Shown: one piece after another, positions 50,373-58,483 of the stretch
Position numbering within the stretch: the stretch's first letter is position 1
How the letters are laid out: every line of letters begins with the position of its first letter
Origin: Phytoactinopolyspora alkaliphila
GTDB taxonomy: Bacteria; Actinomycetota; Actinomycetes; Jiangellales; Jiangellaceae
NCBI RefSeq assembly: GCF_010550695.1
Contig: NZ_JAAGOB010000004.1
Location: 186,001 to 250,000, forward strand
Length of the DNA stretch: 64,000 nt
Direction of reading: 5' to 3'
Program-made: the position numbers and the translations under genes
The notes under the pieces: model-generated
The model's database searches: none
What the model was told of the DNA's origin: nothing
Seen by the model: only the letters and a program-made list of their open reading frames with translations

Positions 50373-52385
50373 TCACCAGGCCGAGCTCAGGGTGAGCCAG
50401 CTCTGGAAGTCCAGGTCGTCCAGGTCGTTCACCTGGAGGCCGTCGTGCCAGAGCGTGTACAGCGCGTCGCCGATGACGAGCGAGCGCATGATCGAGGACC
50501 AGTAATAGTCCTCTCGCTCACTCTCTGGCCGGCCGTTGGTGATGAGGCCCTGCTCCGACAGCGACGTCTCGCCCACACCGAGAACCAGTGCGCCGCCGGA
50601 CTCGTCGGCCATCGCCTGGTCGTCGGCGACCGCGTCGTCGTTGGTCTCGTCCGGACCGGCTTCGAGCGGTTCGGCCAGGCCGAAACCGTGAATCGGGACC
50701 ACGAGCTGCCGGGTCTCCGGCCAGTAGAGGAACGCGTGCGGGTTACTCTCGGCCTCGCTCCACGCGTCTTCCTTGACGACGCCGTCCAGTTTGCCTGGCG
50801 ACGCCGGATCGCTCACGTCGAACAGCGACACCTGGGTGCCGACCGTCCGCCCCGATTCGGTCGCCTCTTGGCCGATCCCGATCAGGCGATCCTCGCCGAT
50901 CGGATGCAGGTACGACGAGTACCCGGTGATCTTCAGTTCGCCTTCCACCGACGGGTTCGCCGGATCCGCGAGATCGAGCACGTAGAGCGGGTCGACCTGG
51001 CGGAACGTCACGACGTAGGCCGTGTCGCCGAAGTAGCGGACGGCGTAGATGCGTTCACTCTTGCCGAGGCCGCTGACCCGCCCGAGCTCGGCCAGCTCGC
51101 TGCCTTGCTCGGTGAGGGTGAATAGGTGACTCTCGCTCTTCGACTCGTCCCAGGCGTCCGTGGTGGTGGCCACACGCAGGACACTGTCGTGTTCGGACAT
51201 CGCGTACTGGCCGATGAGTTCGCCGTCGACGTCGCCGGATGCGAGGTAGCGTGCGGGGCCGTCTCCGCGGATGTCGAAGGCGTGGATTCCCGTCTTGTCG
51301 ATGCGTGGCCACCACGGGCCCATCCAGTCGACGGCGGCGCCGACAGCCTCGCTCGGTTCGCCCCACTTGGCCGTCGCCACGTAGAGCTGGTCCGCGCTCG
51401 CGTACACCGTGTCGCCGTCGGTGAGTACGCCAACAGCGTCACCGGCCGTGAGCTGGTCGAAGCCGACGGTGAGAACGCTCAGCGTGGTGAATCCCGCGAA
51501 GTCGGACGGGCGGTTGAGCTGATCGCATTCCACCAGACGGCCGGTTGACTCCTCGCCACCGGCTTCCAGGCGGTATGACGGCAACCAGTCGTCGATGCCG
51601 GAGTCGTCGATCGCTTCGCGGTTGAGTTTGACCAGCTCCTCTTCGTCGGGCTCACGTACGTAGTGGCGTTCCAACGCCGGGAAGCGCACGCGGGGCGCGG
51701 AGCTGATCACCAGCCGTGCCGTGCCGTCCACCAGCCGCGCGTCAATGTAGTTGCCGTCCACCTCGAGAGAGGAGATCACTGTGGGATTCGCCGGGCTGGA
51801 AAGATCGACGAGCAAGACGCTAGTGGTGGGTTGTTCCCAGAAGTAGTCGGGTTCCACGGCTTCGTCCTCGCCCGCGACCTCCGCATACCCGCGCACGAAA
51901 ACGAGCGCCCGATCCCCGGACAACAGCAGATTGCCCTCGGCATACTCCTGGCCGAGGGATAGTTCGCCGATCTTGGCCGGAGCGCCATCGGTGGTGTCGA
52001 TCACCTGAAGGTTCGAGCCCATGGTGGTGACGATCAGCCGGCCGTCGGTCTTCACGATGTCCGGCTCGTCTACCCCGGCTTCCTGGACGTTGGTACTCGA
52101 GTACGAGCCGTCCGTCCCGCCGGCAGAGTCGGCGCCTGCGCCGTCTGCGGCCACGGCGTCGTCAGTGGTTTCCATCTCGAACGGCATCATCGGCCCGCCG
52201 GTCATGAGGCCCCACGGTCCGACCCGCTCCCGCCCTTCGTCTTTGAGGTGGTCGACGACATCGGAACAGGCGCCGAACGACACCAGCCCGGTAGCCACGG
52301 CCTCGCCGGCCGGGATCACGTTGATGGCGACCAGTGTGCCGGCCGCAAGCCCGCATCCGAGGAGGATGCCCAGTCGCGTTCGCAT
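50373..52385 (-). CDS. Secreted beta-propeller domain protein
   Basis: 670 residues with an N-terminal signal or anchor segment (LGILLGCGLAAGTLVAINVIPAG) and the Beta_propel family signature NVQEAGVDEPDIVKTDG, followed by repeated blade-like strands to the end. Such proteins are found outside the cell in archaea and bacteria; their role is unknown. ATG 52385 is chosen because the signal segment starts there and a strong hairpin occupies the region just upstream, so the longer reading from 52493 is unlikely. Confidence 0.8.
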   Translation of the reverse strand: MRTRLGILLGCGLAAGTLVAINVIPAGEAVATGLVSFGACSDVVDHLKDEGRERVGPWGLMTGGPMMPFEMETTDDAVAADGAGADSAGGTDGSYSSTNVQEAGVDEPDIVKTDGRLIVTTMGSNLQVIDTTDGAPAKIGELSLGQEYAEGNLLLSGDRALVFVRGYAEVAGEDEAVEPDYFWEQPTTSVLLVDLSSPANPTVISSLEVDGNYIDARLVDGTARLVISSAPRVRFPALERHYVREPDEEELVKLNREAIDDSGIDDWLPSYRLEAGGEESTGRLVECDQLNRPSDFAGFTTLSVLTVGFDQLTAGDAVGVLTDGDTVYASADQLYVATAKWGEPSEAVGAAVDWMGPWWPRIDKTGIHAFDIRGDGPARYLASGDVDGELIGQYAMSEHDSVLRVATTTDAWDESKSESHLFTLTEQGSELAELGRVSGLGKSERIYAVRYFGDTAYVVTFRQVDPLYVLDLADPANPSVEGELKITGYSSYLHPIGEDRLIGIGQEATESGRTVGTQVSLFDVSDPASPGKLDGVVKEDAWSEAESNPHAFLYWPETRQLVVPIHGFGLAEPLEAGPDETNDDAVADDQAMADESGGALVLGVGETSLSEQGLITNGRPESEREDYYWSSIMRSLVIGDALYTLWHDGLQVNDLDDLDFQSWLTLSSAW

Positions 52386-52429
52386 GCCACTTCGACGCCG
52401 GAGAATCGGATTCGGTTCCGTGCACACCG

Positions 52430-52474
52430 CTGTGCCCTGCGGACTTGGGAGATCGCGCGGTCCGCAGGGCACAG
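52430..52474 (-). terminator. Terminator hairpin of the ABC exporter operon
   Basis: CTGTGCCCTGCGGAC (52430-52444) and GTCCGCAGGGCACAG (52460-52474) are a perfect 15-base inverted repeat with a 15-base loop. It lies between the permease stop and the beta-propeller start. Confidence 0.75.
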
Positions 52475-52508
52475 AAGAGCGACGACGGGGCATCTCATTC
52501 CGAGTCAG

Positions 52509-53333
52509 TCAGCTGGAGCGTCGCATCGCCCTGATTCCGGTGAACAGTCCGACCGCGGCGACTGCGGCGGCCGCGGCAAGGCCCTGCACTACGGTGACTG
52601 AGGCGATCTCGCCGCTGAAGAGCACGCGGGTTGCATCGACCACATAGCTCAAGGGGTTGGCCTGCGCCAGCGCCCGCAGCCACCCGGGTCCGTCGTCCAC
52701 CGGAAGCAGGATTCCAGCCAGGAGCAGTGCGGGGAAGAGCAGTGTCTGCTGCACCGTCCAGAACAGCCAGTCCTGGTTCTTCGAGGCGAGCGCCAGCGTG
52801 TAGGACAGCGAGCCGATCCCGATCGCCAGGACCGCGAGGATCACCAGGGCGACGAGCACCCCGGCTACGTGGAGTTCGAACCCGAAGGGGACGCATACCG
52901 CGACGATGATCACCGCTTGCATGATCATGGGTACGATCTCCTTGAGCGCCCGGCCGATGAGCAGAGCCGAGCGCCGCAACGGCGTGACCAGCATCCGCTC
53001 GTGGGAGCCCGTCTGAAGTTCGAACAGCAGGTTCGAGCCGGTGAAGGAGCCGCTGAACAAGCACGACATGACGATGATTCCGGGAACGAACCACTGCAGC
53101 GCGGACCCCGTACCGGTGCCCGGGAAGCCGGAGAGCAGGGGGCCGAACAGACCGAGGAACACCAGCGGCTGGATCATGCTGAACACGACCGAGAACGGGT
53201 CGCGCAGAACGGGCCGCAGCTCGCGGCTGAACACCGTGAACACGTCGCTGAGCATGCTGGTCGACTGCGTGAGGGCCGGCGCCGCCACGGCGTTTCGCGA
53301 GCCGGTGGTCGGAGTGGTGAGTGCGGTGCTCAT
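52509..53333 (-). CDS. ABC-2 type transporter permease (DrrB-like)
   Basis: A 274-residue permease with six membrane segments (SVVFSMIQPLVFLGLFGPLL, MIMQAVIIVAVCVPFGF, LFWTVQQTLLFPALLLAGILLP). It matches the DrrB/ABC-2 group that exports drugs or lipids. ATG 53333 overlaps the stop of the ATPase gene (ATGA), so the two subunits are translationally coupled. Confidence 0.9.
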   Translation of the reverse strand: MSTALTTPTTGSRNAVAAPALTQSTSMLSDVFTVFSRELRPVLRDPFSVVFSMIQPLVFLGLFGPLLSGFPGTGTGSALQWFVPGIIVMSCLFSGSFTGSNLLFELQTGSHERMLVTPLRRSALLIGRALKEIVPMIMQAVIIVAVCVPFGFELHVAGVLVALVILAVLAIGIGSLSYTLALASKNQDWLFWTVQQTLLFPALLLAGILLPVDDGPGWLRALAQANPLSYVVDATRVLFSGEIASVTVVQGLAAAAAVAAVGLFTGIRAMRRSS

Positions 53334-54397
53334 GCGGTGATCTCCTGGTTCTGCCGGGTGGTGGCTGCGGTGGATGTGGCGGGCGGCTCCGGCTCGGCCG
53401 GTTCCGCGCCGCCCTCGCGGAGGCTGCGGCCGGTGAGGTTGAGGAACACGTCGTCGAGGGTTGGCCTGGCCAGCTCGGCCCTGATCACCCGGATGCCGTC
53501 GGCGTCGAGGCGACGCAGCAGCTCCGGCAGGAGCTCCGGCCCGTTGACCGCCCGCACGTGGACCCGATCGCGGCCGTGCTCGGCGTCCACCCCGTCGAAC
53601 GCACCGATCCGCGCGCTGGCGCGGCGGGCATCGTCGTCGGAACCGCACGCGAGCGAGATCCGGTCTCCCGCATGCTCGGCCTTCAGCCGGGCCGGAGTGT
53701 CGTCGGCGATCACCCGGCCGTGGTCGACCACGATCACTCGTTCGGCCATGGAGTCCGCCTCGTCGAGGTAGTGCGTGGTGAGGACGATGGTGGTGCCGTA
53801 CTCGGCGCGTAGTTTGACGATCTGGTCCTGCAGGTTGGCTCGGTTCTGCGGATCCAGGCCCGTGGACGGTTCGTCGAGGAAAAGCAGCGCGGGGGCATGG
53901 ATCAGGCCCATCGCGATGTCGAGCCGGCGGCGCTGTCCGCCGGACAGGGTGGCGACCTTGCGGTCGGCCACGCCCGCGAGATCAAGCGCGCTGATGAGTT
54001 CGTCCGCGCGGGCGCGAGCGGCTTTGCGTCCCATGCCGTAGGCCCGGCCTTGGCTGGTCAGTTCGTCGCGGCCCACCTGCTGGTGTCCCGCTCCGTTGCC
54101 CTGGCCGATGTAGCCGATCCGGCGCCGGACCTCGCCCTGGTTCCTGACAACGTCGAAGCCGGCGACGTGCGCGGATCCAGCCGTGGGCGGGATCAGGGTG
54201 GTCAGCATCCTCACAGTGGTTGACTTGCCGGCTCCGTTGGGTCCGAGCAAGGCCACCAGCTCTCCCCGCTGTACCGCCAGATCTAGGCCTCGTACGGCTT
54301 CGACCGTCTCCTTCTTGACCACGAAATGCCTGGTCAAACCCTGGGTGCGAATCATCGTGGTGTCCATGGGAACCACGGTAGAATTCATTCCGGTCAT
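53330..54397 (-). CDS. ABC transporter ATP-binding protein (DrrA-like)
   Basis: 355 residues: Walker A GPNGAGKST, signature LSGGQRRRLDIAMGL, Walker B LLFLDEPSTGLDPQ, switch His in LTTHYLDEADSMAER, and a C-terminal DrrA-type regulatory part ending in TLDDVFLNLTGRSL. It powers the adjacent permease. ATG 54397 is preceded by GAGG, while later ATGs (54367, 54355) lack a site. Only 32 bases separate this start codon from that of the divergent WYL regulator, which probably controls it. Confidence 0.9.
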   Translation of the reverse strand: MTGMNSTVVPMDTTMIRTQGLTRHFVVKKETVEAVRGLDLAVQRGELVALLGPNGAGKSTTVRMLTTLIPPTAGSAHVAGFDVVRNQGEVRRRIGYIGQGNGAGHQQVGRDELTSQGRAYGMGRKAARARADELISALDLAGVADRKVATLSGGQRRRLDIAMGLIHAPALLFLDEPSTGLDPQNRANLQDQIVKLRAEYGTTIVLTTHYLDEADSMAERVIVVDHGRVIADDTPARLKAEHAGDRISLACGSDDDARRASARIGAFDGVDAEHGRDRVHVRAVNGPELLPELLRRLDADGIRVIRAELARPTLDDVFLNLTGRSLREGGAEPAEPEPPATSTAATTRQNQEITA

Positions 54398-54406
54398 TTT
54401 CTGACC
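54392..54406. promoter_or_regulatory. Inverted repeat at the ABC/WYL divergent start
   Basis: GGTCA-ttttc-TGACC overlaps the ATG of the ABC ATPase gene. In the short gap between divergent genes it is the only clear symmetrical site and is a candidate operator for the WYL regulator. Confidence 0.4.
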
Positions 54407-54429
54407 TCAATGTGAAGGAACCTGAATTC

Positions 54430-55392
54430 ATGGCGAACACCAGCTCGCGGATGCTCCGGTTGCTCTCACTGCTGCAGACTCACCGCTACTGGCCGGGCGG
54501 CGAGCTCGCCCAGCGCTTGGAGGTAAGCGAGCGGACACTCCGACGTGACATCGAACGGCTCCGCGAGCTGGGCTATCCGGTTGACGCCAGCAGGGGCGTC
54601 GCGGGCGGGTATCAACTCCAGGCCGGCGCCGCTCTGCCCCCGTTGCTACTCGACGACGAGGAAGCGGTGGCTATCGCGGTGGGACTGCGCACCGCCAGCG
54701 GTGGAGCCGTCGAGGGCATCGAGGAGACATCGGTGCGGGCGCTCACCAAGGTGGTGCAGGTGATGCCGCCGCGGCTGCGCCGTCGGGTCGATGCCTTACA
54801 GGCGTTCACGGTGCCCGCCGTATGGGGTGGCGGTCCCACCGTGAACGCGGAGACCCTGACCGTGATCGCGCAGGCTTGCCGGGACGACGAGCGGCTCCGC
54901 TTCCGATACACGACACGCTCCGGAGACCATGCCGTGCGTGAAGTGGAGCCACACCGGATGGTCTCCCTCGCCCGTCGCTGGTACCTGGTGGCGTGGGACG
55001 TGGAGCGGCACGACTGGCGGACCTTCCGCGTGGACCGCCTCGGCGAGCCGACCGTCACAGGCGCCCGGTTCCGGCCCCGCGAACTGCCCGCCTCCGATGC
55101 CGCCGAGTTCGTCCGGTCGCAGCTGAGCTCGATGTCGAGCCGCTACGCCGTCGACGTGGTCCTCCGCGCCGCGGCAGACGAGGTGCAGAAGATTACGGGC
55201 CGCTGGGCGCAGATCGAACCGATCGACGAGGGCTCATGTCGGCTCCGGATGACCGTCGACGACCTGGGCTGGCCCGCGATGGTGCTCGGCGCCGTCCAGG
55301 CGGAGTTCGACGTGGTCGGCCCTCCGGAACTCGTCGATCGCCTGAAAACCATAGGTGAGCTCTTCGTTAGATCCACGGCAGGAGAGTCATGA
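54430..55392 (+). CDS. WYL domain transcriptional regulator (YafY type)
   Basis: 320 residues: an N-terminal HTH_11 domain (RLLSLLQTHRYWPGGELAQRL, then SERTLRRDIERLRELGYPV), a central WYL domain (RYTTRSGDHAVREVEPHRMVSLARRWYLVAWD) and a C-terminal WCX region. WYL domains bind ligands such as nucleotides or single-stranded DNA. ATG 54430 has AAGGAA ten bases upstream. Divergent orientation suggests control of the ABC exporter. Confidence 0.9.
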   Translation: MANTSSRMLRLLSLLQTHRYWPGGELAQRLEVSERTLRRDIERLRELGYPVDASRGVAGGYQLQAGAALPPLLLDDEEAVAIAVGLRTASGGAVEGIEETSVRALTKVVQVMPPRLRRRVDALQAFTVPAVWGGGPTVNAETLTVIAQACRDDERLRFRYTTRSGDHAVREVEPHRMVSLARRWYLVAWDVERHDWRTFRVDRLGEPTVTGARFRPRELPASDAAEFVRSQLSSMSSRYAVDVVLRAAADEVQKITGRWAQIEPIDEGSCRLRMTVDDLGWPAMVLGAVQAEFDVVGPPELVDRLKTIGELFVRSTAGES

Positions 55393-55555
55393 CCAGCCGT
55401 GTGGGTGTGGCCGTGTGCGGCGTATTGCTGAACTTGCCGTACCGGCTGCCGGATCCGGTGTGAATCTGATCATGAATGGAATCCCCAACGCCGGGTACTG
55501 GTAGCGATTGTCCGGATTAGCCGGGTTATTTCGAAAGAGAAACGGAGGCGACGGC

Positions 55556-55711
55556 ATGATCGTCCTAGGAATCGTGTTGCTGGTCATAGGTCTGTTGGCA
55601 GACTTGGGCCTGCTCGTGACGTTGGGCTCCATCGTGCTGGTCATCGGCGTGGTGTTCTTCATCCTCGGGGCGGTGGGCCGGCCGGTCGCTGGCCGGAGTT
55701 CTTGGTGGTAG
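55556..55711 (+). CDS. Small membrane protein (DUF6131-like)
   Basis: A 51-residue protein made of two hydrophobic segments (MIVLGIVLLVIGLLADLGLL and TLGSIVLVIGVVFFILGAVG) with a short basic tail ending SSWW. It resembles the DUF6131 family, whose role is unknown. ATG 55556 has GGAGG seven bases upstream. A strong terminator follows, so it has its own transcript. Confidence 0.75.
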   Translation: MIVLGIVLLVIGLLADLGLLVTLGSIVLVIGVVFFILGAVGRPVAGRSSWW

Positions 55712-55734
55712 TTGACGACGTCGACATCGGTACA

Positions 55735-55766
55735 CGGCAGCCCGGGCCTTCTGGCCCGGGCTGCCG
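55735..55766 (+). terminator. Terminator after the small membrane protein gene
   Basis: A perfect 14-base stem CGGCAGCCCGGGCC / GGCCCGGGCTGCCG with loop TTCT, 23 bases after the stop codon. Confidence 0.88.
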
Positions 55767-55913
55767 GCTTGTCGGCGGCCCACGTCTGCCCGAACGCGGC
55801 GGGGCCGTAGGGTCGGCTTATGGAGGCCAGAACAAGCAGAGACCCGGCTTGCGACCGCTGGTTCATACCACCGGTGCAGGCGCTGCGTCGGGAATCGAGA
55901 TATCGGAGGATCT

Positions 55914-56837
55914 GTGGCTGACCGTGTGACACACGCCCGCGCGGTGCACGTTGGGCCGGGCGCGCCTGACGAGCTGGTATCCGCCGTGGAAGAAGCCGGT
56001 GGGAAGATCGTGCCGCCGGAAGACGCGTCGGCGCTCATCTGGTTCACCGGCGGCCCCGGCGAGGCCGCGCCGTATCTGCACGAAGGCATCCGATGGGTAC
56101 AGCTGCCAGGGGCGGGTGTTGAAAGCTGGTTCGCGTCCGGCCTGCTCACACCGGGGCGGACGTACACCTCGGCCGTAGGCATCTACGCGCCCTCGGTGGC
56201 AGAGCACGCGCTGGCCCTGATGCTCGCTGGAGCTCGCCGCCTGCACGAACTCGCGTCGGTGCGGACCTGGACCAGGCCTGATCCGACCGGCTTGGGCGGC
56301 TCCACCGTCGCGGTGGTCGGCTCCGGCGGCATCGGCCAGGAGCTCATCCGGCTGCTCGAGCCCTTCCGCGTCAGAATCCTGGCGATCACCCGGTCAGGCA
56401 GGACCGTCCCGGGTGCTGCCGTCTCGACGACTCCGGATCGGCTCGTCGATGTGCTGAAAGAGGCTGACTTCGTCGTCGTCGCCGCGCCGTCCACCGACGA
56501 GACACGGGCGTTGATAGGCGAGCCGGAGCTGGCCGCGATGCGAGAGACCGCTTGGTTGATCAACATCGCCCGCGGAGCGCTGATCGATACCGACGCGCTG
56601 GTCGAAGCGCTCGTCGCACGTACCATCGGAGGTGCGGCCCTGGACGTCACCGACCCGGAGCCGCTCCCTGACGGGCATCCGCTCTGGGGTGCGCCGAACG
56701 CCCTCATCACGCCGCATTCGGCGAATCCGCTGAAGCTCAGATTGCCACGCTACGTGGAACGTGTACGGCGCAATGTCGAGAATTACATCGAAGGCAGGCC
56801 TCTGGAAGGAGTCGTCGACATCGACGCGGGGTACTGA
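55914..56837 (+). CDS. D-isomer specific 2-hydroxyacid dehydrogenase family protein
   Basis: 307 residues with NAD-binding motif VAVVGSGGIGQELIRLL, catalytic Arg in NIARGALIDTDAL, Glu in DPEPLPDGHPLW and His in LITPHSAN. The substrate is unknown. GTG 55914 follows GGAGGA at a short spacing of three bases; no better start is visible. It precedes the peroxiredoxin gene by 56 bases on the same strand. Confidence 0.87.
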   Translation: MADRVTHARAVHVGPGAPDELVSAVEEAGGKIVPPEDASALIWFTGGPGEAAPYLHEGIRWVQLPGAGVESWFASGLLTPGRTYTSAVGIYAPSVAEHALALMLAGARRLHELASVRTWTRPDPTGLGGSTVAVVGSGGIGQELIRLLEPFRVRILAITRSGRTVPGAAVSTTPDRLVDVLKEADFVVVAAPSTDETRALIGEPELAAMRETAWLINIARGALIDTDALVEALVARTIGGAALDVTDPEPLPDGHPLWGAPNALITPHSANPLKLRLPRYVERVRRNVENYIEGRPLEGVVDIDAGY

Positions 56838-56893
56838 TCGCCAGGGGGAGAAACGCGTCCCGTCACACACACCCATAGCGAATCCGGAGTGGC

Positions 56894-57340
56894 ATGGACA
56901 TCGGTGACGTCGTCAAGGACTTCGAGCTGCCTGACCAGAACGGAACATTGCGCCGCCTCAGCTCGATGCTGGAGGAGGGCCCGGTGGTGCTGTTCTTCTA
57001 TCCGGCCGCGATGAGTAAGGGATGCACGGTCGAGGTGTGCCACTTCCGGGACCTCGCCGGTGAGTTCCGCGCCACCGGCGCTCAGCCGGTCGGGATCAGC
57101 GCCGACGACGTGAGCAAGCAGCAGCAGTTCGCAGGCGCCAACGATGTGCCGTTTCCCCTGCTCAGCGATAAGGACAAGCTCGTCGCTGAGCAGTTCGGCG
57201 TACGCCGGCGGCTGGGCCTTCCCGTCAAGCGGCACACCTTCGTCATCAGCCCGGACTCGACAGTCCTCGAGGTGATCAGCAGTGAGTTGAGCATGGAGGC
57301 GCATGCCGACCGCGCTCTCGAGGTGCTCCGGCAGGGCTGA
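56894..57340 (+). CDS. Peroxiredoxin (BCP/PrxQ type)
   Basis: A 148-residue thiol peroxidase. Peroxidatic C44 and likely resolving C49 lie in SKGCTVEVCHFRDLAGEF, the PrxQ spacing. It reduces hydroperoxides, probably with thioredoxin as donor. PrxQ proteins normally have T-P-G-C-T; here S-K-G-C-T is a small deviation. Confidence 0.9.
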   Translation: MDIGDVVKDFELPDQNGTLRRLSSMLEEGPVVLFFYPAAMSKGCTVEVCHFRDLAGEFRATGAQPVGISADDVSKQQQFAGANDVPFPLLSDKDKLVAEQFGVRRRLGLPVKRHTFVISPDSTVLEVISSELSMEAHADRALEVLRQG

Positions 57341-57459
57341 CGTGGTGGCGCGCCGGGAGCACCGGTCAGTCGACGTCCAACTGTGCCTGCCAGCGTTCGA
57401 GGCTGGTCTGTCCGGCTGGCTCGCCATGAGCGTGACCGGCGCGACCTACCGGCTGATTC

Positions 57460-58383
57460 TCAGGCGAGGAAGGCGGCGATGACCAGGATGGGAATTCCGG
57501 ACAGCAGGGTGGTCACGAAGATCGAGTCCCGTGCGAGGGCTACCCCGGTCTGATAGCGCACGGCGTAGACATAGATGTTCTGTGCGGTCGGGAGTGCCGC
57601 CGTGACCGTCACCGCCAGTAGCCAGTCGGCATCGAGATCGAGGAGGAAGCGCCCGGCTGTGTAGGCGAGAGCAGGCTGAATGATCAGTTTGAGCACGGCG
57701 ATGAGCGTGACGTCCCGTGCTGAGCCGCCCGTTCCTGGCCGCGGTGACCCGTGCAGTGAGGCTCCGTAGACGAGCAGCGCCGCCGGTATCGCCAGGCCGG
57801 CTACGAGCTCGGCCGGACGCTGAACCGCGGTCGGGACGGCATAGCCGGTGGCGGCAACCGCGACGGCCACCAGGGACGCCAGGGTCACCGGGTTGGCCAC
57901 CGGGCGGAGCAGGATAGTGCGCCAGGACGGCCGGCCGTCAGAACTCACGGTGTCGAGGACGGCGAAGGCGAGGGGGGCGAGGATGACCAGCTGGAAGAGC
58001 ATGACCGGCGCGACATATGAACCGTCGCCCATCACGTAGACGGCGATCGGTATGCCGAGGTTGCCGGCGTTCACATAACTACTGGAGAGAGCGCCGATGG
58101 TGGACCACCCGACGGGGCGGCGCCATGCCAGCCGGGCGACCACCACGTAGGCGAAGGCGGCGATCAGGACGGCGCCGCCGATGGCGATCATGGCCGCGGA
58201 GAAAACTGTGGCGAGGTCCGCCGTCGACAAGGTCACGAAGAGCAGGGCCGGTATCCCGACCGTGAAGACCAGCCGTGACAGTGCTACTTGCGCCTCGCGA
58301 TCCAGGATGCCGCGCCGCCCGATGACGTATCCGAGGGCGATGACCATCGCGATGACGCCAAATCCCTCGAATACTCCCTGCAC
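57460..58383 (-). CDS. AEC family transporter
   Basis: A 307-residue membrane protein with ten segments, in two inverted halves typical of the auxin efflux carrier family (VIALGYVIGRRGIL at the start, SSSYVNAGNLGIPIAVYVMG in the middle). Bacterial members carry organic acids such as malate. It converges with the peroxiredoxin gene. Confidence 0.87.
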   Translation of the reverse strand: MQGVFEGFGVIAMVIALGYVIGRRGILDREAQVALSRLVFTVGIPALLFVTLSTADLATVFSAAMIAIGGAVLIAAFAYVVVARLAWRRPVGWSTIGALSSSYVNAGNLGIPIAVYVMGDGSYVAPVMLFQLVILAPLAFAVLDTVSSDGRPSWRTILLRPVANPVTLASLVAVAVAATGYAVPTAVQRPAELVAGLAIPAALLVYGASLHGSPRPGTGGSARDVTLIAVLKLIIQPALAYTAGRFLLDLDADWLLAVTVTAALPTAQNIYVYAVRYQTGVALARDSIFVTTLLSGIPILVIAAFLA

Positions 58384-58483
58384 CTGCGCTGACCGAACCC
58401 CTCGGCTGTACTGTCGACGGACCGTCCGAGCCCGGCCGCGCTACGCACCGTGCCCTGAGTCGGAGTGTACGGGTACCGGTTTC

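Noticed and set aside
52386-52493. Extended N-terminus of the beta-propeller protein
   Set aside because: The stretch is occupied by a perfect 15-base hairpin and encodes a basic peptide before a clear signal segment starting at 52385.
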